Of a stretch of 64,000 nt of DNA, positions 16,101 through 24,527 are shown piece by piece. Each line of letters begins with the position of its first letter. The stretch's first letter is position 1. Position numbers and translations under genes: made by a program. The DNA lies in NCBI RefSeq assembly GCF_022059845.1, contig NZ_CP091854.1:165797-229796 (forward strand), written 5' to 3'. This stretch comes from Terrirubrum flagellatum (GTDB taxonomy: Bacteria; Pseudomonadota; Alphaproteobacteria; Rhizobiales; Beijerinckiaceae). Under the pieces are notes generated by a model, which was given only the letters and a program-made list of their open reading frames with translations, was not told where the DNA came from and made no database searches.

Positions 16101-18268
16101 CGTTGCAAGAGCCCGTCGCGGAGGGACAAGCGACTCGCGGAGCGAAGACGATTGGCGTCGGCATTCGCGGAACGCTGACGATCGCCTTCTCGATCGTCGC
16201 AGTTCTGACGCTGGTCGCCACCGCCGTCGCCCTGTTCTCGTTTCAGCGCATCAATCAGGCTTTCGAGCGCGTATCCGACGATGGCATTAAGGCGATCACG
16301 AGCTCGCTCGATCTCGCGCGCCGCGCCGCCGAAATCACATCCGCCGCGCCAAGCCTCATCAGCGCGCCGTCGTCGAATGACGTGGCGGCGATCCGCCGCT
16401 CACTGGAAGCATGGCGCGGGGCCGCGGCGGAATCGTTGACGCGGCTCGATGGCACCTCCATTGGCCGCGGCGCCGTCCGCGATCTCAGCGCCTATTTGCG
16501 CGCGCTCGACGAGAACATGGGAGCGCTCGCGCCCGTCGTGGAGACGCGGCTCACAACGATGGCGACCCGCGAGCGGATGTCAGTCGCCGCGGCCGAAGCG
16601 CATGAGCGCCTGTCGGCGGAGATGGCGACGCTGATCGACGACGCGTCTTTCAAGCTGCTGTTCAATCTGGAAGACCCGACGCGCCGCCCGCCGGGCAACG
16701 CGGCGCTGGCGTCGAAGCTGGTCGAGAGCGACGGTCGCTCGCTGCTCGATCTGATGGATGTTCGCGCCGAGGCCAACCTTGTGCTGGGCCTGTTGTCGGA
16801 AGCCTCTCTCGCGCCACGCGCCGAGCTGCTGGCGCCGCTGCAGGATCGCTTTCTGGCGAGCAGCGTGCGGGCCCGCAAGGCCGCGGCGCAGATCGATTCC
16901 GCGCCGCGCGTTCGCGCCCGCCTTGAGGAGCTGCTGAAATATGGCGAGGGCGCCGACAGCGTCTTTGCGCTGCGGCGGCGCGAGCTCGCCTCGACAGCCG
17001 AGGGGCTTGCGCTGGTGCAGACGACGCGGGCGGCGGCGGGGCGCGTGTCGGATGAAGTGAGCCGCTTCGTCGATCTCGCGCGCGGCAATGCGGAGCGCGC
17101 GATCGCTTCTTCGGAAGACACCATCTCCTCGGCGCGCAATCTGCTGATCATCCTGACGCTGCTGAGCTTCCTGTCTGCTGTCGGGCTCGGCTGGCTCTAT
17201 GTCGGACGCAGGGTCGCGAGACGGCTTGGCGCGCTCAACCATTCCATGATGGCGCTGGCGTCAGGCGATCTCGATGCGCCGATCGATCTGCGCGGCCGCG
17301 ACGAGATATCGAGCATGGCGAAAGCCGTGGAGGTCTTCCGTAGCAACGGGCGAATCGCGCGCGAACTTGGCGCGGAGCAATTGGGCGCCCAGGCCGAACG
17401 GGAGCGGCGTCATCAGGCGATCGAGCGCCATATCGGCGAGTTCGACGGGAAAGTGCTCGCCTTGCTGCGCACGCTCGCCTCTTCGTCGGAAAACATGCGG
17501 GCGACGGCCGGCGCCATGACGGCGACCGCGGAAGAGGCGACCCATCAGGCGTCGTCGGTCACGGCGGGCTTCGGCGACGCCATGTCGAACGCTCAAAACG
17601 TCGCGGCGGCGGCGGAAGAAATGTCGATGACCATCTCCGACATCGGTGGAAAGATCGCCATCGCATCGGAAGTCGCGGGCGCGGCGGTCGCTGAATCCAA
17701 GCGCACGGACGGCATTGTTCGCGGCCTGTCGGAATCGGCGTCGCGGATCGGCGATATTGTCGAACTCATTCACACGATCGCGGCGCAGACCAATCTGCTG
17801 GCGCTCAACGCCACGATCGAGGCGGCGCGCGCTGGCGACGCCGGCAGGGGATTTGCAATCGTGGCGCAGGAGGTCAAGGCGCTGGCGCATCAGACGGCGC
17901 GCGCGACCGAGGACATTTCCACCCAGATCGCCGAAATCAGGGGATCGACGCTCAGCGCGGTCGACGCCATCAAGGGCATCGGCGACACGATCCAGCGCAT
18001 CAATCAAATCTCGATCGCGATTTCGTCGGCGATGTCCGAACAGAAAGCCGCGACCAACGAGATCGCGCTCAGGACGCAACAGACCGCGGACGGAACGCGG
18101 CAGGCGCATGACCGCATGGCGCATGTCAATGAAGCGGCGCGACGGGCCGGCGTCGTCTCCAACGAAGTCATGACCGCCGCGGCCGCGCTCGACGCCGAAT
18201 CGGGCGAGTTGCGCGCGACGGTCGATCTGTTCCTCGGCCAGATCAGGAGCGTCAGCGCCGGGCGCTAG
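16097..18268 (+). CDS. Methyl-accepting chemotaxis protein
   Basis: The 723-aa receptor has a cytoplasmic N-terminal tail of some 28 residues and a first membrane helix (about 30-53). An all-helical periplasmic domain of nearly 300 residues follows, then a second helix (about 346-370), a HAMP domain ([21 protein letters not shown]) and a methyl-accepting domain. The signalling hairpin reads [20 protein letters not shown] near residue 560. It should signal to CheA/CheW, none of which are in this window. The ATG overlaps the TGA of the upstream binding-protein gene, so the two are translationally coupled. The large periplasmic domain has the size expected for contact with a binding protein; that partnership is inferred. 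Confidence 0.9.
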   Translation: MTLQEPVAEGQATRGAKTIGVGIRGTLTIAFSIVAVLTLVATAVALFSFQRINQAFERVSDDGIKAITSSLDLARRAAEITSAAPSLISAPSSNDVAAIRRSLEAWRGAAAESLTRLDGTSIGRGAVRDLSAYLRALDENMGALAPVVETRLTTMATRERMSVAAAEAHERLSAEMATLIDDASFKLLFNLEDPTRRPPGNAALASKLVESDGRSLLDLMDVRAEANLVLGLLSEASLAPRAELLAPLQDRFLASSVRARKAAAQIDSAPRVRARLEELLKYGEGADSVFALRRRELASTAEGLALVQTTRAAAGRVSDEVSRFVDLARGNAERAIASSEDTISSARNLLIILTLLSFLSAVGLGWLYVGRRVARRLGALNHSMMALASGDLDAPIDLRGRDEISSMAKAVEVFRSNGRIARELGAEQLGAQAERERRHQAIERHIGEFDGKVLALLRTLASSSENMRATAGAMTATAEEATHQASSVTAGFGDAMSNAQNVAAAAEEMSMTISDIGGKIAIASEVAGAAVAESKRTDGIVRGLSESASRIGDIVELIHTIAAQTNLLALNATIEAARAGDAGRGFAIVAQEVKALAHQTARATEDISTQIAEIRGSTLSAVDAIKGIGDTIQRINQISIAISSAMSEQKAATNEIALRTQQTADGTRQAHDRMAHVNEAARRAGVVSNEVMTAAAALDAESGELRATVDLFLGQIRSVSAGR

Positions 18269-18294
18269 CGCCTGAGCAGCGCCTCGCGCCAGCC

Positions 18295-18861
18295 TTATGT
18301 CAGAAGCGACACCAGCCATTCCGGATGGATGCTCCAGCCGAGGAAGCCCGCAAACACCATGACGATTCCGGCTGCGCCGCAGAACCAGCCGAATATCATC
18401 ACGGGCCAGACCTCGACCAGCACCGCGACCGCCGACACCGCGATGGCGACGGAGAGAAACGCGTCGGCCATATCGAACTGATCGTCGCGGAAGCTCAGCT
18501 TCTCGATCATCGGCTTGAACTCGCGCGCTTTCTTCAACAGTTCTTCGGCGCGCGCGCTCAGGCGCTTCTGATCCGCTTCGGCCGTCGCCATCTCCGCTTT
18601 CAGCGCATCGTTTGTGGCGCCGCCGGCTTCCTGCACCTTGAACAGCGATATCTTCATCTCGGCGAGCGAGACGCGCGTGCGCATCGTGTCATATTCAAGC
18701 CAGGTGTCGACTTCGTCGGTCTTCGCCTGCTGCATCGCCTGCACGATGTTGTCGTCCTTGATCTTGGCGACGGCGATGAACACCGACAGCAGCACCACGG
18801 TCAGCGCGGCAAGATTGGTCAATGTCCGGCTTTTCGCTTCGGCCTTCACCTCGACTTCCAT
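18295..18861 (-). CDS. DUF4337-like membrane protein
   Basis: The 188-aa protein has one membrane helix near the N-terminus (LTNLAALTVVLLSVFIAVAKI), a long charged helical region (residues 40-120) and two hydrophobic segments at the C-terminus (FLSVAIAVSAVAVLVEVWPVM and IFGWFCGAAGIVMVFAGFLGW, each a short membrane span). The layout and the segment DNIVQAMQQAKTDEVDTW fit the DUF4337 family, whose function is unknown. The ATG follows GGGGGGAAC. It is convergent with the chemoreceptor gene and apparently monocistronic. Confidence 0.65.
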   Translation of the reverse strand: MEVEVKAEAKSRTLTNLAALTVVLLSVFIAVAKIKDDNIVQAMQQAKTDEVDTWLEYDTMRTRVSLAEMKISLFKVQEAGGATNDALKAEMATAEADQKRLSARAEELLKKAREFKPMIEKLSFRDDQFDMADAFLSVAIAVSAVAVLVEVWPVMIFGWFCGAAGIVMVFAGFLGWSIHPEWLVSLLT

Positions 18862-18962
18862 TGCGTTCCCCCCGTTCTGCGACTCACGCCTGTTTGCGAT
18901 GCTGCACGCTTCGGCCGGCGCGCCAAGCGGGCGCGTCAGGATGCCGCTTCACGGAGGGGGAG

Positions 18963-19006
18963 TTGACTTTGCGGCCGGTCGGCGGAATTAGTAACCGAAC
19001 GGTTAC
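18963..19006 (+). promoter_or_regulatory. Promoter with palindromic operator before the binding-protein/ThuA/DUF2264 operon
   Basis: TTGACT (18963-18968) and AATTAG (18986-18991) are spaced by 17 bases and could be -35 and -10, though the -10 is weak. Directly overlapping is a perfect palindrome GTAACCG-AA-CGGTTAC (18991-19006). A symmetric site at the promoter start suggests control by a TetR- or LacI-like repressor. No such regulator gene is adjacent. Confidence 0.5.
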
Positions 19007-19101
19007 ATCGGCAGCCGGCGCCTGACATGACGGGCGCTCAGCCAACGAAAAGAACAGACGCAGGCGACAACGTATCGCCCGCCAGACCAGGGAGAACGGC
19101 C

Positions 19102-20382
19102 ATGAATCGCACAGGCGTAAGCAGGCGCAGTTTTGTCGGAGCCGGGGCGGGCGCTCTGGCGATGGGGCTCGGGAGCCGTGGCGCGAGCGCGGAGGATATC
19201 CGCCTGCGCATGTATTGGTGGGGCTCGCAGGACCGCTCGAAGCGCACGCTCGCCGTCGCTGATCTCTTTTCGCAGAAAAATCCGAGCATCAAGCTCACCG
19301 GTGAGACGACCGGCGCCGATTACTGGACCAAGCTCGCGACGCAGATGGTCGGCCGCAACATTCCCGACGTGTTCCAGCTCGAGCCGACCACGCTGCCGGA
19401 CTATGCGCGGCGCGGCGCCTGCGCGCCGCTCGACGCCTATATGCCCAAGACGCTCAATATCGAAGGGTTCGGCAAGAACATCATCGATCTCTGCCGCGTC
19501 GACGGAAAGGTGTGGGGCGTCGGCCTCGGGCTCAATTCGTTTTCGATGCTCTATGACACCGAAGCTTTCGCGCAGGCGAAGATTGCGCCGCCGACCGAGA
19601 AGACCACCTGGAAGGAGTTCGCGGACATGTCCGTCGAGCTCACCAAGGCGCTGAACAAGCCGAATTACTGGGGGGCGCCCTACGGCGCGCGCTATCACTA
19701 CGCGTTCGACGTGTGGTTGCGCCAGCGCGACAAATTCATCTTCACGGCCGAAGGCAAACTCGGATTCAAGGCGGACGATCTCGCCGAGTTCTACGCCTAT
19801 TGGGAGGATATCCGGAAGCGTGGCGGCTGCACCCCGGCCGATGTGCAGGCGCTCGATCAACTCCAGATCGATTCCAACGCGCTGGCGCTCGGCAAATCAG
19901 CGATCGCGCTCGCCTATTCCAACCAGCTCGTGGGCTATCAGCTCCTGAGCAAGAACAAGCTTGCGTTGACAACTTTCCCGATGACGGAAGGCTCGAAATC
20001 GTCGGGCCATTATTATCGCCCGGCGCTGATCTGGAGCGTCGGCGCCACATCGAAGAATCCGGAAGCGGCCGCCGCCTTCATCAGCTTCTTCGTCAATGAT
20101 CCCAAGGCTGGTGAAGTCCTTGGCGTCGAGCGCGGCGTGCCGATGTCGCCGGCGATCCGCGAAGCGATCCTGCCGACGCTGAACGACACCGAGCAATTGA
20201 CCGTGAAATACGTCAACCTGCTCGCCGACAAGGCGATCGCTTATCCGCCGCCGGCGCCGAAGGGAGCGCAGGAATTCGAGCGCACCGTGTTGCGCCCGGT
20301 CGCGGATCAGCTCGCTTTCGGCAAGCTCACCGTGGCTGAAGCGGCGAAGCAGGTGGTCGACTCCGGCGCGCGCGTTCTGTGA
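19102..20382 (+). CDS. Extracellular solute-binding protein, family 1 (ABC importer subunit), Tat signal
   Basis: The 426-aa product has a twin-arginine signal (VSRRSFVGAGAGALAMGLG, cut near GASA) and a family 1 sugar-binding fold (YWWGSQDRSKRTLAVADLF, IPDVFQLEPTTLPDYARRG, NSFSMLYDTEAF). The ATG at 19102 follows GGGAGAACGG and is preferred to an in-frame start at 19027. It is the first gene of a three-gene operon with thuA-like and DUF2264 genes, but no permease or ATPase follows. It must therefore borrow membrane components from elsewhere, possibly those near 34-43 kb or outside the window. The substrate is probably an oligosaccharide or glycoside. Confidence 0.82.
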   Translation: MNRTGVSRRSFVGAGAGALAMGLGSRGASAEDIRLRMYWWGSQDRSKRTLAVADLFSQKNPSIKLTGETTGADYWTKLATQMVGRNIPDVFQLEPTTLPDYARRGACAPLDAYMPKTLNIEGFGKNIIDLCRVDGKVWGVGLGLNSFSMLYDTEAFAQAKIAPPTEKTTWKEFADMSVELTKALNKPNYWGAPYGARYHYAFDVWLRQRDKFIFTAEGKLGFKADDLAEFYAYWEDIRKRGGCTPADVQALDQLQIDSNALALGKSAIALAYSNQLVGYQLLSKNKLALTTFPMTEGSKSSGHYYRPALIWSVGATSKNPEAAAAFISFFVNDPKAGEVLGVERGVPMSPAIREAILPTLNDTEQLTVKYVNLLADKAIAYPPPAPKGAQEFERTVLRPVADQLAFGKLTVAEAAKQVVDSGARVL

Positions 20383-21029
20383 GCCAAAAAAAGCAGGCGC
20401 TGATCGTCTGGGGCGGCTGGCCGGGTCACGAGCCCGAAGCCTGCGCCGCTGTCATCGCCGGCCTGCTGCGCGAAGAAGGTTTCGAGGTTCAGTCGACGCC
20501 TGATTTCAACGCCTTTGGCGACGCCTCCGTGCATCGCATGAATCTCGTCGTGCCCGTGATCACGCGCGCGAAGATCGAGAAGGGGCCGCTCGACAATCTC
20601 GTCGCAGCGGTCCAGTCGGGCGTCGGACTCGCGGGATGTCATGGCGGCCTCGCGGGCTCATTCCGCGAGGAGGTCGCGTTTCATTTCATGTGCGGCTGCC
20701 AGTGGGTCGCTCATCCCGGCAACATCATTCCGTTCCGCGTCAATGTGACGAAGCCGGGCGATCCCGTCATGAAGGGGATCGCTGATTTCGATTATCTCTC
20801 GGAACAGTATTTCCTGCATGTCGATCCCTCGATCGAGACGCTGGCGACAACGACCTTCTCCGGCGAACATGCGCCCTGGACAAAGGGCGTCGTCATGCCG
20901 GTGGTCTACAAGAAGCATTACGGCGAAGGCCGCGTGTTCTACAGCGCGCTCGGCCATTCCGCGTGCGAGTTCGAGCATGAGGCGATGCGAACGCTCCTGA
21001 AGCGCGGCATGCTCTGGGCGGCGCGCTGA
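20379..21029 (+). CDS. ThuA-like domain protein
   Basis: The 216-aa protein matches the ThuA-like, glutamine amidotransferase-fold family (LIVWGGWPGHEPEACAAV, GVGLAGCHGGLAGSF, YFLHVDPS, MPVVYKKHYGEGRVFYSALGH). ThuA and ThuB of Sinorhizobium are involved in trehalose and related disaccharide use, probably through keto-disaccharides. The ThuA-like family is broad, so the substrate here is open. The start is a GTG overlapping the preceding TGA (GTGA), which implies coupling to the binding-protein gene. The cysteine in AGCHGG stands where amidotransferases keep their nucleophile. No signal peptide is present. Confidence 0.78.
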   Translation: MSQKKQALIVWGGWPGHEPEACAAVIAGLLREEGFEVQSTPDFNAFGDASVHRMNLVVPVITRAKIEKGPLDNLVAAVQSGVGLAGCHGGLAGSFREEVAFHFMCGCQWVAHPGNIIPFRVNVTKPGDPVMKGIADFDYLSEQYFLHVDPSIETLATTTFSGEHAPWTKGVVMPVVYKKHYGEGRVFYSALGHSACEFEHEAMRTLLKRGMLWAAR

Positions 21030-21052
21030 ACTTTTCGATCTGGACTACGGCT

Positions 21053-22954
21053 ATGACATCCCTAAACGCAAGCGCCGCCGATCGCGCGATGCGCGGCAAT
21101 CCTCTGGCGACGCGCGCCGATGCGCAGAGGCTTCTGCTCGATCTGTGCAAGCCGCTTGAGCCCTATTTTAGCCCGGGCCGCGCGCAGGTGAAACTCGGCG
21201 AGGATGGCGCCCATTTCGATCGCAAGGCGGCGTGGTTCGAAGGCTTCGCACGCCCGCTCTGGGGGCTTGCGCCGCTTCACGCCGGCGGCGGCGCATTCGA
21301 CTCCTGGAAATTGTTCAGCGATGGAATCGTCAGCGGCGTCGACCCTGATCATCCCGAATATTGGCGGCTGACGGAAAATCACAATCAACGCTCGGTGGAG
21401 ATCGCGGCGCTGGGCTTCGCGCTCGCGCTCGCGCCCGACAAATTATGGGAGCCGCTGTCGCAAAGGACGCGCGAGCAGCTCGCGGCGTGGGTCGGCCACA
21501 TCCAGCGTGTGCAGATGGCCGACAATAACTGGCGGTTCTTCCCCGTGATGGCGGGGCTCGGCCTGAAAAAAGTCGGCGTCGCCATAGACGAGGCCGTTCG
21601 CGATGCGCATCTCAAGCGGCTCGATGAATTCTATCTCCGCGACGGCTGGTACATGGACGGCCCCGGCGGCCACATCGACCATTACAATGGTTTCGCGCTG
21701 CAATTCTACGGGCTGATCTACGCGCGGCATGAGGAGGCGCGCGATCCCGCCCGCGCCAAGCTCTATCGCGATCGCGCGACGGAGTTCGCGCAGAATTTCA
21801 GACACTGGTTCGGCCGCGACGGCGCCGCGCTCGCGATCGGCCGTTCGCTGACCTATCGCTTCGCCATGGCGGGCTTCTGGGCCGCGCTCGCCTATTCCAA
21901 CACGGAAGCGCTGCCCTGGGGCGAAATTCGCGGGCTATGGGCGCGGCAGATGCGCTGGTGGCTCGACAAGCCGATCCTCAATGCGGCCGGTCATCTCTCC
22001 GTCGGTTTCGCCTGGCCGAATTATCTCATGAGCGAGGAATATAATTCGCCAGGCTCGCCCTACTGGGCGTTCAAGGCGTTCCTGCCGCTGGCGCTGCCGG
22101 CGACGCATCCCTTCTGGACGGCGCCGGAAGCGGAGCTTGCGCCGCTGGAGAAGCCGCTCGCCGTGCGCGGCGCGTCGATGCTGATCCAGCGCGAGAAGGA
22201 CGATGCAATCGCGCTGCCGGCTGGACCCGTGCGGCTCGATATGCGCAACTCGCGCGACAAATACGGCAAGTTCGCTTATTCCTCGCGCTTCGGCCTATGC
22301 GTCGAAGCCGAGCGCTGGATCACTCACGGCTTCATCGGCGACAATATTCTCGCGGTCAGCGCCGATGGCGTCGACTATCGCGCGCGCGGCGCGATCGATG
22401 CGAAGCGGATCGGCGATCAATGGATCGAAACACGCTGGTCGCCGACGAGCGGCGTCGCCATCACGACATTGCAATCCTTCGTGCGCGGCTGGGAGCTGCG
22501 CATCCATGATGTCTCGACGGACAAACCGTTGAAGACCGTCGAGGCCGGCCATTGCGTTCCCGCGCGCGTCGGCTCGCGCGGCAAGCTGCGCGCCAGCTTG
22601 AATGCGCTGGCGACGGAAAATTCAGGCGCGACGCTTCTCGTCGATGACGGGCATCGCAGCGCGATTGTTGATTGCAGCGGCGGCCGATCGGCGGGCGCCG
22701 CGGATGCTGCGCCGAACACCAACATGATGTTCCCGCATGCGGCGGTTCCCTATCTCGCGGGGGCGCTCGACGCGGGACGTCATTTGCTCGTCACCGCTTC
22801 GCGCGCGGCGTTCGATGAAGTGGAGAGCGCCGTGTGGAGCGCGCCGTCAGCCGATGAGATCGCTGCTATTCTGAAGGCTGCCGATTGGCCTTCCCGGACG
22901 ATCGCAGGCGCGACAAGCGCGATGCAGACGGTGCGGTTGGAACGGGTTCTGTAG
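21053..22954 (+). CDS. DUF2264 protein, probable glycoside hydrolase
   Basis: The 633-aa cytoplasmic protein has the DUF2264 signature. The N-terminal part is an (alpha/alpha)-barrel with RKAAWFEGFARPLWGLAPL, ENHNQRSVEIAALG, NNWRFFPVMAGLGL, DGWYMDGPGGHIDHYNGFA and GRSLTYRFAMAGFWAAL. A beta-rich C-terminal part follows from about residue 390. Proteins of this type have been linked to glycan degradation (I recall CAZy family GH154). With the binding protein and ThuA-like gene it forms a small import-and-cleave operon. It starts 23 bases after thuA with a weak ribosome site. Its TAG stop is the first base triplet of a palindromic repeat (TAGAGCG). Confidence 0.75.
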   Translation: MTSLNASAADRAMRGNPLATRADAQRLLLDLCKPLEPYFSPGRAQVKLGEDGAHFDRKAAWFEGFARPLWGLAPLHAGGGAFDSWKLFSDGIVSGVDPDHPEYWRLTENHNQRSVEIAALGFALALAPDKLWEPLSQRTREQLAAWVGHIQRVQMADNNWRFFPVMAGLGLKKVGVAIDEAVRDAHLKRLDEFYLRDGWYMDGPGGHIDHYNGFALQFYGLIYARHEEARDPARAKLYRDRATEFAQNFRHWFGRDGAALAIGRSLTYRFAMAGFWAALAYSNTEALPWGEIRGLWARQMRWWLDKPILNAAGHLSVGFAWPNYLMSEEYNSPGSPYWAFKAFLPLALPATHPFWTAPEAELAPLEKPLAVRGASMLIQREKDDAIALPAGPVRLDMRNSRDKYGKFAYSSRFGLCVEAERWITHGFIGDNILAVSADGVDYRARGAIDAKRIGDQWIETRWSPTSGVAITTLQSFVRGWELRIHDVSTDKPLKTVEAGHCVPARVGSRGKLRASLNALATENSGATLLVDDGHRSAIVDCSGGRSAGAADAAPNTNMMFPHAAVPYLAGALDAGRHLLVTASRAAFDEVESAVWSAPSADEIAAILKAADWPSRTIAGATSAMQTVRLERVL

Positions 22955-23094
22955 AGCGTTTCCCGTTATGAGGCCGTCATGCCCGCGCTTGTCGCGGGCA
23001 TCCACGTCTTGTTTGAACAATCCAAAGACGTGGATGGCCGGAACAAGTCCGGCCATGACGAAACCTTAAATCATCGCAAACGGAAAATGCTTTA
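22952..23094. repeat. Palindromic intergenic repeat between convergent genes
   Basis: Nested inverted repeats fill the whole gap: GTCATGCCCGCG / CGCGGGCAT arms, CACGTCTTTG-like arms (CCACGTCTT with AAGACGTGG) and GGCCGGAACAAGTCCGGCC. An outer imperfect pair is TAGAGCGTTTCCCGTT / AACGGAAAATGCTTTA. The left TAG is the stop codon of the DUF2264 gene and the right TTA is, on the other strand, the TAA of the dehydrogenase gene. The structure could also terminate transcription from both sides. Confidence 0.75.
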
Positions 23095-24132
23095 GGCGAG
23101 CCTATCCAGCAGCGCGAGATCGACCGCGTGCTGCAACGGCTCGCCGCTGATGTAGCGCCGGATTTCATCCGCAATCAACGCGCCGAGCCGTTCGCGCTCG
23201 ACGCCCAGCGCGCCGGCGATGTGCGGCGTCAGCACGACATTCGGCAACGAATAGAGCGGCGATTCCGGCGGCAGCACCTCCGGTTCCGTCACGTCGATGA
23301 AAGCGTTGAAGCGGCCGCTCGCAAGCTCGGCCTCCATCGCCGCGTGATCGACGAGCGCGCCGCGCGCGGTGTTGATGAAGGTCGCGCCATTGCGGATGAG
23401 TGAGAGGCGCCGCGCATCGAGCATGTGGCGCGTCGCTGGCGTCGAGGGCGCATGCAGCGAGACCACGTCGGACGCGCGCAGGAGATCGTCAAGCTCCAGA
23501 AGCGTCGCGCCCATGGCAGTCGCGTCCGCGGCCGACACGAAGGGATCATGCAGCAGAATATCGAAATCGAACGGTTTCAGCAGTTCGATCACGCGCCTGC
23601 CGATGCGTGAGGCGCCGATGATGCCGATGATCTTGCGATAGTTGCCGATCGGCTCGTCAGCGATCGTCATCGCCTGTCGCGCGCCGCGACTCTGCGCATA
23701 TTGATCGCGAAAGCGGAAGACGGCCTTGTTGGCGAACAGGATCGCCGCCAGCGTGAATTCCGCCACTGGCAGCGCATTGGCCGCGCCGGCCTGCGTGACC
23801 AAAACGCCGCGCGCGAGAATCTCGGGCGCGATGAAGGTCTTCACCGTGCCGGCGGCGTGCGCGATCAGCCTGAGCTTCGGCGCCTTGTCAAGAAAAGAGG
23901 CTTCGATCGGCGCGCAGCCCCAGCCGGTGATCAGCGCTTCCGTTTCGGCAAGCAGCGCCGCGGCGCGCGCATCGTCGAAAGTCTCGAGCGGGGCCGGGTC
24001 GGGGATGTCGCACATCTCCTGGAGTTTGGCGCGATCGCTGTCGGCGAAGACATATCTTGTGCGCGCAGGCGAGAGCGCGAAGGCCGCGCGCGGGCGCCTG
24101 GCGCCGCCGCCGGACTGGCTAGGTTCGCTCAC
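23092..24132 (-). CDS. D-2-hydroxyacid dehydrogenase family protein
   Basis: The 346-aa NAD(P)-dependent dehydrogenase has the dinucleotide motif IIGIIGASRIGRRVIELLKPF. The catalytic set of the family is complete: Arg in NTARGALVDH, Glu in FIDVTEPEVLP and His in VLTPHIAGALG. It should interconvert a D-2-hydroxyacid and a 2-ketoacid in the cytoplasm; the substrate is not evident. The start is a GTG at 24132 preceded by GGGAGGAGCG. A proline/arginine-rich N-terminal tail precedes the first domain. It lies between the ThuA operon (convergent) and the cobalamin riboswitch (divergent) and may act on a product of the neighbouring sugar metabolism. Confidence 0.82.
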   Translation of the reverse strand: MSEPSQSGGGARRPRAAFALSPARTRYVFADSDRAKLQEMCDIPDPAPLETFDDARAAALLAETEALITGWGCAPIEASFLDKAPKLRLIAHAAGTVKTFIAPEILARGVLVTQAGAANALPVAEFTLAAILFANKAVFRFRDQYAQSRGARQAMTIADEPIGNYRKIIGIIGASRIGRRVIELLKPFDFDILLHDPFVSAADATAMGATLLELDDLLRASDVVSLHAPSTPATRHMLDARRLSLIRNGATFINTARGALVDHAAMEAELASGRFNAFIDVTEPEVLPPESPLYSLPNVVLTPHIAGALGVERERLGALIADEIRRYISGEPLQHAVDLALLDRLA

Positions 24133-24307
24133 CCGCTCCTCCCTTTCTCATGTATCAGCGATCTTTGTCGCCGCTTTCGCCTTGGACATCAGAGAGATGG
24201 TCTTAGCCGTCGCCATCGCGGCTTGAAAGGGCGCGCAGCGTCGCGGGCGTGGCGAAATTGCGGCGACGGATTGCCAAGCGCCGACTCATCTGTTTTGAGG
24301 GAAGCGC

Positions 24308-24480
24308 TTCAGGTGCCTCCTTCGGGAGGTGAAACGGGAACGCGGTGCGTCTGCTCAGACAGGCAAGGCCGCGGCTGCCCCCGCAACTGTAAGCGGCGAG
24401 CCTTATCGCATCCGTCACTGGCGAAAGCCGGGAAGACCGCGAAAGGGCGTTATCAGCCGCGAGCCAGGAGACCGGCCCGG
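24308..24480 (+). promoter_or_regulatory. Cobalamin (AdoCbl) riboswitch
   Basis: The conserved elements occur in order: AGGTGCC followed by a GC hairpin, AAACGGGAA, GGCTGCCCCCGCAACTGTAAGCGG (positions 24372-24395), TCACTGGCGAAAGCCGGGAAG, and the B12 box GAGCCAGGAGACCGG (24461-24475). This is the class I cobalamin riboswitch layout. The receptor gene starts 48 bases after it. Bound cobalamin should shut off receptor expression, most likely by blocking translation initiation. Confidence 0.93.
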
Positions 24481-24527
24481 AGCATGTTGCAATCTCAGTC
24501 CGGCGGTGGGCCGGAGCAGGAGTCTTC

